From Gammaproteobacteria bacterium (lineage in GTDB: Bacteria > Pseudomonadota > Gammaproteobacteria > Natronospirales > REEB76), in assembly GCA_028870845.1 (NCBI GenBank), contig JAGWOR010000004.1:1-64000 (forward strand): a stretch of DNA of 64,000 nt. The letters run 5' to 3'. Below are positions 52,450 to 61,723 of the stretch, one piece after another (the stretch's first letter is position 1; each line of letters begins with the position of its first letter). Under the pieces are notes generated by a model. It was not told where the DNA came from. It did not search any database and saw only the letters and a program-made list of their open reading frames with translations. The translations under genes were made by a program, and so were the position numbers.

Positions 52450-52463
52450 CTGATCTGAATCAA
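52450..52463 (+). promoter_or_regulatory. FNR/Anr-like dyad CTGAT-CTGA-ATCAA upstream of sortase
   Basis: One mismatch; ATTAAT about 30 nt downstream; 59 nt before ATG 52523. Confidence 0.5.
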
Positions 52464-52522
52464 TGTCTTACACAGGGCCGAGCATTAATATGCGGTTGGT
52501 ATCACATGGAAGCGATCCGCTC

Positions 52523-53212
52523 ATGATTCGCCATTCCCTACGCCGCAGGTCAGCAACGATATGCTGGGTCTTAGGTATAAGTCTGCTGGCCGTGTATCTT
52601 GCGGCGCGCGTCCAAGGCGAACTGCAAAGACGACAGGCAATCTCGGCCTTCATGGCCGCAGCCTCGGCGCACAACTTTAACGCCGGCATCACCTACGAGA
52701 ATACACAGAACCTATCGCAAACCCCGCTCGGTTTTGGCGCGCCCAACGAATCTCACTGGTCCCAGGGCCGTATTCGCGCCTATCGCACAGCGACAGCGGC
52801 GGCATCCCCGGATTCCGGAGGTCCGATCGCCATACTGCAGATTCGCCGCCTGGGACTGGAAGTGCCGGTGTACGCCCAGCTCAACGAAGTCAACCTGAAC
52901 CGCGGAGCCGCCTTGATTGCGGGCACGGCGCCGCCGGACAGCGACGGCAACACGGCGATTGCCGCCCATCGCGATGGCTATTTTCGGGTACTGAAAAACC
53001 TGGTCACGGGTGACCTCATTCAGGTACAGACATTCACGCGTGTGCGCACCTACCGGGTCACGAATCTAGAAATCGTGAAACCTGACAATGTTTCAGTATT
53101 GCGCGGCACGCCAGATTCCGAGGTCACGCTGGTGACCTGTTACCCATTCTATTTTGTCGGGAGTGCGCCACTGCGCTACATCGTAAGGGCGGTGGCGGTC
53201 AATCAATCATGA
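52523..53212 (+). CDS. class D-like sortase
   Basis: N-terminal TM; catalytic His in AAHRDGYF, TLVTCYPF (Cys codon 53138-53140), Arg in PLRYIVRA; start 52523 preferred over 52463. Confidence 0.85.
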   Translation: MIRHSLRRRSATICWVLGISLLAVYLAARVQGELQRRQAISAFMAAASAHNFNAGITYENTQNLSQTPLGFGAPNESHWSQGRIRAYRTATAAASPDSGGPIAILQIRRLGLEVPVYAQLNEVNLNRGAALIAGTAPPDSDGNTAIAAHRDGYFRVLKNLVTGDLIQVQTFTRVRTYRVTNLEIVKPDNVSVLRGTPDSEVTLVTCYPFYFVGSAPLRYIVRAVAVNQS

Positions 53213-53266
53213 TATGGATATTTTGGTCGTCAATATGTTTTGCATAACTGCAAAAGGAGTATTGCA

Positions 53267-53911
53267 ATGAAAAGCAAGAGCATTGTTTTGAAGATGATTA
53301 CAGCGGTAGTGGCATTGGGAATTTTCATGGCCAGCGGTGCCGTGCTGGCACAGGACCAGGAAAGTACCGCCCAGAACCTGCCGCCTCCACAGATTGATAC
53401 TGCAAGTTGCGCGCAAATACAGTGGGCGCCGCAGATCGTGGCGGAATACCCACGCATGCCCCGGGCCTGCCAGGAAGTCGTAACCGCCAACGACGTGAAA
53501 TGGGTGCGGTTCGGCGCCAAGCTGGTGCGCATTACCAACAATGTCGCGCTCATGGAGATCCAGAACCCGCATGGCGGGTCGCTGGGGACTTTCCGGATCA
53601 GACCCACTGCGGCTGCAAGAATCAAGGTCGATGGAGAGGAATACAGTTATTGGCAGATACCCAAGGGCCATGTACTGAATTACTACATCCAGGAAGGGAA
53701 AGTGGGCGTGGCGACCGCACCTGGTGAGCCGGAAGCGGAGCTGGCGGTTATCGAGCCGCCGCCGGCCACGGAGGTAGCGGAAACCGAGCGTCCCCAACCT
53801 CCAGCAGCCCTGCCAGAAACCGCCGGACCGCTTCCCTGGATTGCATTGTCCGGGATTGTGCTGGTGCTGGTGGGTCTTGGATTGACACTGGGCCGCCGGC
53901 GTTCATGGTAA
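53267..53911 (+). CDS. exported protein with C-terminal LPXTG-like sorting signal (LPETAG-TM-RRR)
   Basis: AAAAGGAG RBS, signal peptide, soluble domain, Pro-rich linker, LPETAGPLPWIALSGIVLVLVGLGLTLGRRRSW. Confidence 0.85.
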   Translation: MKSKSIVLKMITAVVALGIFMASGAVLAQDQESTAQNLPPPQIDTASCAQIQWAPQIVAEYPRMPRACQEVVTANDVKWVRFGAKLVRITNNVALMEIQNPHGGSLGTFRIRPTAAARIKVDGEEYSYWQIPKGHVLNYYIQEGKVGVATAPGEPEAELAVIEPPPATEVAETERPQPPAALPETAGPLPWIALSGIVLVLVGLGLTLGRRRSW

Positions 53912-53938
53912 ACCGGCATACGTCGATGTCTGCTTGAA

Positions 53939-53973
53939 CAGGCGGGGAGCGTAAAGAGTTTGCTCCCCGTCTG
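53939..53973. terminator. strong hairpin downstream of sortase-substrate pair
   Basis: CAGGCGGGGAGC/GCTCCCCGTCTG, 12 bp with one G-U, 11-nt loop; no U-tract. Confidence 0.5.
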
Positions 53974-54036
53974 CTGGCAATACCTGGCACAGGACCGACT
54001 GAATCAGTACGACAACTGCAGCCAGCAGCAACCGGG

Positions 54037-54050
54037 ATGACCTGAATCAA
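54037..54050 (+). promoter_or_regulatory. FNR/Anr-like dyad ATGAC-CTGA-ATCAA
   Basis: Two mismatches; TATTCT 32 nt downstream; 67 nt before ATG 54118. Confidence 0.4.
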
Positions 54051-54117
54051 TGCCGGACTCGCAGGTGCGCGTTATTCTGAAAATATGGATTAACACCTGT
54101 CATCGGAGGATAGGGTC

Positions 54118-54573
54118 ATGAAAGTCACAGGCTTGGTTGGAACGGTTTTGGTTTTCTTACTGGCGGGTTGTGCGTCGGGCATGGGCGGCACCACTTATAG
54201 TCGCGGTGAGGCCGGCGCCGTGCAGAGCGTGCAGTACGGCACCGTGGTGTCGCTGGTTCCGGTGCGCATCGAAGGCACCAAGACCGGCATCGGCACCGCG
54301 GCCGGGGCGGTGGCGGGCGGCATCGCCGCCAGCGGCATCAGCGGCGGCAAAACCAGCGCCGTGGCCGCGGTCATCGGCGCGGTGGCCGGCGGTCTGTTGG
54401 GATCCGCCGCCGAGGAAGGCTTGACCCGCACGGACGGTGTGGAAATCGGCCTCAAGATGGACGATGGCCGCTCGATTTCCATCGTCCAGGCGCTGCAGCC
54501 CAACGAGGTATTTCGCGTGGGCGACAAGGTGCGGGTGCTGTACTCCGGCCAGAAGGCGCGCGTCACCCATTAA
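54118..54573 (+). CDS. glycine-zipper outer-membrane lipoprotein (SlyB-like)
   Basis: LLAGCAS lipobox; AAGAVAGGIAASGISGG...GAVAGGLLGSAAEEGLTR. Confidence 0.85.
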   Translation: MKVTGLVGTVLVFLLAGCASGMGGTTYSRGEAGAVQSVQYGTVVSLVPVRIEGTKTGIGTAAGAVAGGIAASGISGGKTSAVAAVIGAVAGGLLGSAAEEGLTRTDGVEIGLKMDDGRSISIVQALQPNEVFRVGDKVRVLYSGQKARVTH

Positions 54574-54770
54574 TTCTTTAGACGTGAAACTCGTCATCGG
54601 GGATCGCGGCCATCACCGCTGACTTATATTATGCGGCTGCTTCCTAATCTGACCACGCTCAATAAACGACTTACGTGTTGTTTAAGTACTCACCTGTTTC
54701 AAGGTTGTGGCGCTTATTTGCCCTAGCGGGAGAAAATAAGGAATTAACCAGCCGCAATCATGTGGCGATC

Positions 54771-54992
54771 TCAGGTTGATGACTTGGGCGAGCTGGCAAC
54801 CGGGCTGTCGCTATCCTCATCTGGCCGCCAGGGTTGACCAGTATGCTGCTCAATGTAATCCCGAATCAGCTTGCGGACGACTTGTGACGGTGTCATATCC
54901 GTCTCGGCGCATAGGCTCTCGAACACCGCTTTCTTTCGAGGATCAATCAATATCGTGAGGCGGGCCGTACGGTTTTCCGGAGCCATAAGCAT
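54771..54992 (-). CDS. ribbon-helix-helix (CopG-like) protein
   Basis: TARLTILIDPRKKAVFESLCAETDMTPSQVVRKLIRDYI. Confidence 0.7.
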   Translation of the reverse strand: MLMAPENRTARLTILIDPRKKAVFESLCAETDMTPSQVVRKLIRDYIEQHTGQPWRPDEDSDSPVASSPKSST

Positions 54993-55091
54993 GTTAATCC
55001 GATTAATATTTACATCGCTTATGATTATAACGTAATATGCGCGTCCGTTAAACCCGGCCCATGACTACCGGGTTGGGATTACCCGGTTTAC

Positions 55092-57095
55092 ATGGCCGGT
55101 ACACACACAGAGCTTCTGGGCGCAGTCGATATCGGCGCAGGCTGGCTCGCCATCGGCTTGCTGGGGCTGCTGCGCCCCCGCGGCATGGCTTGGGTTGCCC
55201 GCATTCTATTCCCCCTCGGCTCGCTGCTCGGCATTGCGCTGGCCACTGCCGGGATCCTGGCTCTTAGCCATGGCGTCGAGACCTTGATTCTGCCCTTCGG
55301 TCTGCCGGAGCTGCCCTTCCATTTGCGCCTGGATGCGCTCGCGGCGGTATTTCTAATACTCCTCGGCGCCACTGCCGCAGGCGTCTCTATTTTCGCCGCA
55401 GGCTACTTCCGCCCAGGGGAAGGCACTGCTCCCGGTCTGCTGGGCCTGCAATATCACGTGTTCCTGGCGAGCATGCTATTCGTGGTGCTCGCCGACGACG
55501 CGCTCGCTTTCATGATGGCCTGGGAGAGCATGGCACTGTCGTCGTATTTTCTGGTCACTTCCCAGCACCGCCTGCCGGAGATCCGTAAGGCCGGCTATCT
55601 ATATCTACTGGTTGCCCACTTGGGAGCCGCAGCGATCGTGCTTAGCTTCGGTGTACTGCAAGGTGGCAGCTGGCAGTTCACGTTTGAAGCCATGCGTGCC
55701 GCGCAACTGAGCCCAGTATCGGCAAGCGTGGTTTTCTTTCTGTCGCTGTTCGGCTTCGGCGCCAAAGCGGGCATCGTGCCGCTGCATGTATGGCTGCCGG
55801 AGGCGCATCCGGCTGCGCCCTCTCCGGTCTCGGCGCTCATGAGCGGGGTCATGCTAGAGATCGCGGTGTACGGCCTGCTGCGTATGAATCTGGATCTGCT
55901 GCACGGACAGGTCTGGTGGTGGGGCTTGGTCACGTTGGGATTGGGGCTGCTCACGGCGCTTTATGGGGTGCTATTTGCCGCGGTTCAAACCGATATGAAG
56001 CGGCTGCTGGCGTATTCCTCCATTGAGAACATCGGCATCATCTTTGTCGGCCTGGGGCTCACGCTCATATTCCGGGCATTTCACTTGCCGGCTTTTGCCG
56101 CGCTGGCGCTGGCCGCAACGCTTTACCACTGTCTGAATCATGCTTTCGCCAAAAGCCTGCTGTTTCTGGGAACCGGATCCGTGCTGCATGCCACCGGGGA
56201 GCGCAACCTGGGGCGTCTCGGCGGCTTGATTCACCGCATGCCCTGGGTCGCATGGCTGGCATTGGTGGGAACCCTGGCCATCGCCGGAATACCGCCGTTC
56301 AATGGTTTCGTATCGGAGTGGCTGCTATTGCAGTCCTTCCTGTTTACACCCTCCATACCCCATGAGTTCATCAATATGTTGCTGCCGCTCGGAGCTGCGG
56401 GCTTGACGCTGGCCGCCGCCTTGGCCGCCTATTTGATGGTGAAGTTTTACGGAATCATCTTTCTAGGCCAGCCGCGCGAGGCAAAACTCGCACAAGCGCA
56501 CGACTGCGGATGGCTTGAACGTATCGGTCTCCTGTGGCTGGCCGCGGGTTGCGTGCTGCTTGGCATTTTTCCCGCCCAAGTATTGGCCTTAATCAGTCAC
56601 GCAACCCTGGAGTTGCTGCATGCCACGACGGCACCACCACTTTGGCACGGATTGCTGTTTGCGCCTGTCAGCCCGGAACGCGCCGCTTATAGCCCCGCCC
56701 TGTTCTTGTTCGGCATCGCTGCCCTTGTCTGTTTGGCCATGTTTATCGTGCGGATTGCTTACCACGGCCGCATCCGCCGTGCGCATCCCTGGGGATGCGG
56801 CGGTTTTGCGTTAACGCCGAGAATGCAGGATACGAGCGAGGGTTTTGGCCAGCCCATCCGGCAGATTTTTGAACCGTTCTTCAGCATGCGCCGCGAGCTT
56901 CCGTCCCCTTTCGATGCTGCGCCGCATTATCGGGTGCAAATCGAAGACCGGCTCTGGCGCTGGCTGTATGTACCGGTTGTATCGATGGTACAGCGCATTG
57001 CGCGCGCTACGGGAGCGATCCAGCGCGGCCGCATCTCGTCTTATCTGCTTTACAGTTTTGTCACCCTGCTGGTACTGCTGATATGGGTACTGTGA
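55092..57095 (+). CDS. hyfB: hydrogenase-4 component B-like proton-pumping antiporter subunit
   Basis: MrpD/NuoL-like: MAWESMALSSYFLVTSQH, PLHVWLPEAHPAAPSPVSALMSGVMLEIAVYG. Confidence 0.9.
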   Translation: MAGTHTELLGAVDIGAGWLAIGLLGLLRPRGMAWVARILFPLGSLLGIALATAGILALSHGVETLILPFGLPELPFHLRLDALAAVFLILLGATAAGVSIFAAGYFRPGEGTAPGLLGLQYHVFLASMLFVVLADDALAFMMAWESMALSSYFLVTSQHRLPEIRKAGYLYLLVAHLGAAAIVLSFGVLQGGSWQFTFEAMRAAQLSPVSASVVFFLSLFGFGAKAGIVPLHVWLPEAHPAAPSPVSALMSGVMLEIAVYGLLRMNLDLLHGQVWWWGLVTLGLGLLTALYGVLFAAVQTDMKRLLAYSSIENIGIIFVGLGLTLIFRAFHLPAFAALALAATLYHCLNHAFAKSLLFLGTGSVLHATGERNLGRLGGLIHRMPWVAWLALVGTLAIAGIPPFNGFVSEWLLLQSFLFTPSIPHEFINMLLPLGAAGLTLAAALAAYLMVKFYGIIFLGQPREAKLAQAHDCGWLERIGLLWLAAGCVLLGIFPAQVLALISHATLELLHATTAPPLWHGLLFAPVSPERAAYSPALFLFGIAALVCLAMFIVRIAYHGRIRRAHPWGCGGFALTPRMQDTSEGFGQPIRQIFEPFFSMRRELPSPFDAAPHYRVQIEDRLWRWLYVPVVSMVQRIARATGAIQRGRISSYLLYSFVTLLVLLIWVL

Positions 57096-58042
57096 CGTTA
57101 ACCGCGGTGCTGGCGCAAGGTACGGCGACCGTGATGGCGGTTCTCGCGGCGCCGCTGCTGCTCGGCTGGCTTAATCAGTGCCGCGCTTGGCTGCAAAACC
57201 GCAGCGGGCCGGGATTACTACAACCCTATCGTCAAATACGCAAGCTGTTTCACAAAGACGCCGTGATTGCGTCCAATGCCTCGCCGTTATTCCGGCTGGT
57301 TCCCTACGTGGAACTCGCATCCATGGCCCTGGCGGCCGCCATCATCCCCACGCTTTGGACGAGACTGCCTTTCGCAATCGCCGCCGACAGCATCGCGTTG
57401 GTCGGACTGTTCGCGATGTCACGGTTGTTTCTGGCGCTGGCTGCCATGGACATCGGCACTGCATTCGGTTCGCTGGGCGCCCGCCGCGAGATGCTGGTGG
57501 GGTTCCTGGCGGAGCCCGCACTGCTCATGGTGTTTTTCACCACCTCGCTGATTGCCCACAGCACCTCGCTGCCCACCATCGCCGATGGATTCGCCCACCA
57601 GCCCTTTGTGCTGTATCCGAGCCTGGCTTTTGCCTGCGTTGCCTTTCTCATGGTGCTGCTCGCGGAAAACGCCCGCATCCCGGTGGATAATCCAACAACT
57701 CACCTGGAATTGACCATGATCCACGAAGCCACGGTGCTGGAATATTCCGCCCGGCATCTGGCCCTGATCGAGTGGTCCGCGGCGCTGAAACTGTTTAATT
57801 ACGTGTGCATCGGGCTGGCGCTGTTTCTTCCCTGGGGGCTGGCGGAAAGGCCCACGGATCCCACCGGCCTGCTGCTGGCGGTACCGGCGCTGTTGCTCAA
57901 GCTCGCGGTGACGGGCTCGGGTCTTGCGCTGATCGAGACACTAAACGCCAAGATGCGCATCTTCCGCGCGCCCGAATTCCTAGCCACGGCCTTTCTGCTA
58001 GCCATGCTCGGCCTGCTGGTACGGCTGCTGCTCGGGAGTTGA
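57083..58042 (+). CDS. hyfC: HyfC/NuoH-like membrane subunit
   Basis: NRSGPGLLQPYRQIRKLFHK, ENARIPVDNPTTHLELTMIHEA. Confidence 0.9.
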   Translation: MGTVTLTAVLAQGTATVMAVLAAPLLLGWLNQCRAWLQNRSGPGLLQPYRQIRKLFHKDAVIASNASPLFRLVPYVELASMALAAAIIPTLWTRLPFAIAADSIALVGLFAMSRLFLALAAMDIGTAFGSLGARREMLVGFLAEPALLMVFFTTSLIAHSTSLPTIADGFAHQPFVLYPSLAFACVAFLMVLLAENARIPVDNPTTHLELTMIHEATVLEYSARHLALIEWSAALKLFNYVCIGLALFLPWGLAERPTDPTGLLLAVPALLLKLAVTGSGLALIETLNAKMRIFRAPEFLATAFLLAMLGLLVRLLLGS

Positions 58043-58046
58043 TGGC

Positions 58047-58706
58047 GTGACCAACCTGCCTCTGGAGCTCATCAATACCTGCGCAGCCCTGCTGCTGCTC
58101 TTGTCATTCGCAATGTTGTCACAACGACGTGTCCTCACGCAGGTGGATCTGTACGCCGCCCAGGGATTGGTGCTGGGGGTATCGATCTTGATTACGGCCT
58201 GGAACACCCATCAGCCGCATTTGTACTATTCCGCCGGCCTGACTCTGCTGCTCAAGGTCCTGGTGCTGCCCTTTATCCTGCACCGGCTGATCCGCCGGCT
58301 GGATGCCATCTGGGAAACTGAGACGCTGCTTAACATGCCTAGCGTGCTGCTGATCGGCCTGCTGCTTGTGATGTTCGCTTTCGTCCTGGCGCAACCGATC
58401 TCGGAACTCGCCACCACGCTGACCCGCGGCACGCTCGGTATCGCACTCGCAGTCGTGATGCTGGCATTCCTGATGATGATTACGCGCCGCAAGGCCGTGA
58501 CCCAGGTAGTGGGGTTCCTGGCAATGGAAAACGGACTGCTGTTTGCCGCCGCCAGCACCACCTACGGCATGCCAATGGTGGTGGAGCTCGGCGTTGGACT
58601 GGATGTGCTGGTGGGCATGTTCATTCTGGGCATCTTCCTGTTCCACATCCGTGAACAGTTCGAAAGCCTCGACCTCTCGCACCTGGAGTCCCTCAAGGAA
58701 GACTGA
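58047..58706 (+). CDS. hyfE: HyfE-like membrane subunit (GTG start)
   Basis: Multi-TM, ALVMENG-like LAMENGLLFAAASTTYGMPMVVELGVGLDVLVG. Confidence 0.88.
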   Translation: MTNLPLELINTCAALLLLLSFAMLSQRRVLTQVDLYAAQGLVLGVSILITAWNTHQPHLYYSAGLTLLLKVLVLPFILHRLIRRLDAIWETETLLNMPSVLLIGLLLVMFAFVLAQPISELATTLTRGTLGIALAVVMLAFLMMITRRKAVTQVVGFLAMENGLLFAAASTTYGMPMVVELGVGLDVLVGMFILGIFLFHIREQFESLDLSHLESLKED

Positions 58707-58707
58707 A

Positions 58708-60159
58708 ATGGCGATGCTGCTGTTACTTGCAATCCCTCTGGCGGGGGCATTGTTCCTGGGCTTAACCGGTAACCGGCGCTGGGCGCCAGAGGGCAATGCC
58801 CTGATCAGTGCTGCCACCCTGGTTGCCGCCATTTGGCTCACGGGGAGTGTGGACGCAAAAGGCACTGTATTTTTTCTGGGGGGGCAATTCTTCGTGGACT
58901 CCTTCAGCGTGTTTCTGGTGGCGCTCACGGCTCTCATCGGGTTTACCACCGCACTGTTTTCGCGCTCCTACATGCGAGTGGAAGTGCAACATGCACGCAT
59001 CGGTGGCGGGCGGATGCGCCTTTACCTGGGTCTGTATCAACTATTCATCTTCACCATGCTGCTAGCGCTCACCAGCAACAACCTGGGCATTCTGTGGGTG
59101 GCCATGGAGGGGGCCACATTGGCCACCGTGCTCCTGGTTTCCCTGTACCACACGGCCGCGGGCATCGAAGCCGCATGGAAATACTTCATCTTGTGCGGCG
59201 TGGGTATCGCGCTGGCGCTGTTCGGAACTGTGCTGATGTACTTTGCCGCCAGCAAACTGCTCGGCAGCCAGGGCACCAACGCATTGCTGTGGACCCAGCT
59301 TGAGCAGGTCCGTGGCCAGCTCGACGCCAGAGTGCTGTCGCTCGCCTTCGTGTTTCTATTGGTCGGGTACGGCACCAAGGTCGGCCTCGCCCCGTTGCAC
59401 AACTGGCTGCCGGACGCGCATGCCGAAGGTCCGGCGCCGGTCTCCGCCGTGCTATCGGGTCTGCTGCTGAATGTGGCCTTGTACGCAGTAGTCCGCTGTA
59501 AGGTGCTGGTCGCGGGTGCGGCACACTCGGCACTCGCTGGCAACCTGATGATGGGTTTCGGGTTATTGACGATGACACTTGCAGCCTTTCTCTTATGGAG
59601 GCAAAAGGATATCAAGCGGTTATTTGCCTATTCGTCAGTGGAACATATGGGAATCGCCACCTTTGCTTTCGGAATGGGCGGGCCGGTGGCCAATTTCGCA
59701 GCGCTCCTGCACATGACCGTGCATTCCCTGACCAAGTCCTCGCTGTTTTTCACAGCCGGCGAAGCGGCGCAGAAAACCGGCACGCAGCTCATGGAGAAAA
59801 TCCGCAGCCTGCTCACCCTGAGTCCGTCAACCGGCTGGGCACTCATGCTCGGGACATTGGCCATCCTTGGCATGCCTCCCTTCGGCGTATTCACCAGCGA
59901 GTTCCTGATCCTGATAACCGCCGTGCGGGATCATCCCTGGTCAACCCCGTTCCTATTGCTTGCCTTGGCAGTGGCATTCAGCGCGATATTTTTCCGCGTG
60001 CAGGCCATGGTATTTGGTGAATCGCCACCGTCACAACTATCTCCCCGTTCGTCACTGGTGCCAACCTTTGTCCATCTGGGCTTGGTGCTGATGCTCGGAG
60101 TCTACATCCCTCTGCATCTTGCACAGTGGTATAACGCCGCGGCACAGCTTCTCGGTTAA
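58708..60159 (+). CDS. hyfF: HyfF-like proton-pumping antiporter subunit
   Basis: KVGLAPLHNWLPDAHAEGPAPVSAVLSGLLLNVALYAVVR; start ATG 58708. Confidence 0.9.
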   Translation: MAMLLLLAIPLAGALFLGLTGNRRWAPEGNALISAATLVAAIWLTGSVDAKGTVFFLGGQFFVDSFSVFLVALTALIGFTTALFSRSYMRVEVQHARIGGGRMRLYLGLYQLFIFTMLLALTSNNLGILWVAMEGATLATVLLVSLYHTAAGIEAAWKYFILCGVGIALALFGTVLMYFAASKLLGSQGTNALLWTQLEQVRGQLDARVLSLAFVFLLVGYGTKVGLAPLHNWLPDAHAEGPAPVSAVLSGLLLNVALYAVVRCKVLVAGAAHSALAGNLMMGFGLLTMTLAAFLLWRQKDIKRLFAYSSVEHMGIATFAFGMGGPVANFAALLHMTVHSLTKSSLFFTAGEAAQKTGTQLMEKIRSLLTLSPSTGWALMLGTLAILGMPPFGVFTSEFLILITAVRDHPWSTPFLLLALAVAFSAIFFRVQAMVFGESPPSQLSPRSSLVPTFVHLGLVLMLGVYIPLHLAQWYNAAAQLLG

Positions 60160-60163
60160 CCTC

Positions 60164-61708
60164 ATGAAGCAGAGTCAAACAGGGATCTCCATACAGCCGC
60201 TCCCGGGCGCGGCAGCTGTGCGGTATGCATGCGTCAGTGCTACAGACCTGCGTAAGATATGTGAGGAGACTGGTGCTGCAAAAGGCACATTGCAGTCAAT
60301 CTGGGCGTGCGATGAGCGTGACCGCGATGGGGGTTTTCGGCTTTGGGTTGCCCTGGCCGATTCATACGGTCTGTTATTGCTGGAATTGCCCATGACTGCA
60401 GAAAATCCAGAATATCCTGATGTTTCCGATCTGTTTCCGGCAGCCGTGCGGTTACAACGGGCAAATCGAGATCTTTTTGGTGTACGGGTAAACGGCGGCG
60501 ATTACCGCCCCTGGCTGCGACATGCTGCATGGCCGGAAGACGTATTTCCGCTACGTCGGGATCATCCCGCCGACACGGTCTATCCCGAAGAAGCTGACCG
60601 CTACCCATTCGTGCGCGTCACGGGAGAAGGTGTGCACGAAATCGCTGTGGGTCCGGTACATGCGGGCACCATCGAACCTGGTCACTTCCGCTTCTCTGTG
60701 GTGGGGGAGAAGGTGCTGCGCCTCGAAGAACGGTTAGGCTACGTTCACAAAGGCATCGAGAAGCGCTTTGAATCATTTGCGATATTCGAAGGTCAGCGCT
60801 TGGCAGCGCGGGTTTCCGGCGACACCGCCGTTGCCTTTTCTTGGGCCTATTGCATGGCACTCGAAGGGTTATGCGGGACTTTGCCAAATCAACGCGCTCT
60901 CTGGCTGCGCGCCCTTCTCCTCGAGCGGGAACGCCTGGCCAATCATCTCGGTGACCTGGGTGCGCTAGGCAATGACGCTGGGTTTGCCATGGGTCTCGTG
61001 CAGTTCTCGCGGCTTAAGGAAGATCTGCTGCGCACGAACGCCCGCATATTCGGTGCGCGTTACCCAATGGATGCCGTACTCCCGGGCGGTGTGGCTGTGG
61101 ACTTGTCAAATTCGGGACGGCGGGAACTGCTGAACGCACTTACGCCACTGGAAAATGAAATCGCCGTTCTGCAGGGGATCTATGCCGACCATTCAGGATT
61201 GCAGGACCGGTTCGTAGGTACCGGACGCATCACGTCCGCGCTCGCTGTGCAACTGGGTCTTCAAGGACTCGCTGGCCGCGCCAGTGGACAAGCTGGTGAC
61301 CTACGGTGCGACCATCCTTGCGCTCCATATGATCAGCTTGGTGTCCGGCGAGTCATACTCACGGCAGGAGATGTGGCTGCGCGAGTTGCGGTGCGATTCG
61401 CAGAAGCCCAGGAGAGCATGCGTCTTTGCCGGCTGATCCTGGAGGGTCTTCCATCGGGCGAGCTTCTGGTTCCGTTGCAGGAGCCGGCCATTAATAGACC
61501 GGGGATCGGCTGGGTCGAGGGCTGGCGCGGACCGGTGATGGTATTTCTCCAGGCCACGAGTGACGGACGCATACGCCGCTGCCATCCTCACGATCCTTCC
61601 TGGCAAAACTGGCCGGTCTTGGAACACGCGATCATCGGGAACATCGTTCCGGATTTCCCATTGATCAATAAATCATTCAACCTGTCCTACAGCGGTGTGG
61701 ATCTATAA
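60164..61708 (+). CDS. hyfG: HyfG/NuoCD-like large subunit lacking NiFe-binding cysteines
   Basis: VGPVHAGTIEPGHFRFSVVGEKVLRLEERLGYVHKGIEKRFE; L1 position reads RVSGDT (60815-60826); C-terminus INKSFNLSYSGVDL. Confidence 0.88.
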   Translation: MKQSQTGISIQPLPGAAAVRYACVSATDLRKICEETGAAKGTLQSIWACDERDRDGGFRLWVALADSYGLLLLELPMTAENPEYPDVSDLFPAAVRLQRANRDLFGVRVNGGDYRPWLRHAAWPEDVFPLRRDHPADTVYPEEADRYPFVRVTGEGVHEIAVGPVHAGTIEPGHFRFSVVGEKVLRLEERLGYVHKGIEKRFESFAIFEGQRLAARVSGDTAVAFSWAYCMALEGLCGTLPNQRALWLRALLLERERLANHLGDLGALGNDAGFAMGLVQFSRLKEDLLRTNARIFGARYPMDAVLPGGVAVDLSNSGRRELLNALTPLENEIAVLQGIYADHSGLQDRFVGTGRITSALAVQLGLQGLAGRASGQAGDLRCDHPCAPYDQLGVRRVILTAGDVAARVAVRFAEAQESMRLCRLILEGLPSGELLVPLQEPAINRPGIGWVEGWRGPVMVFLQATSDGRIRRCHPHDPSWQNWPVLEHAIIGNIVPDFPLINKSFNLSYSGVDL

Positions 61709-61723
61709 AGGAATTCCCAAACA

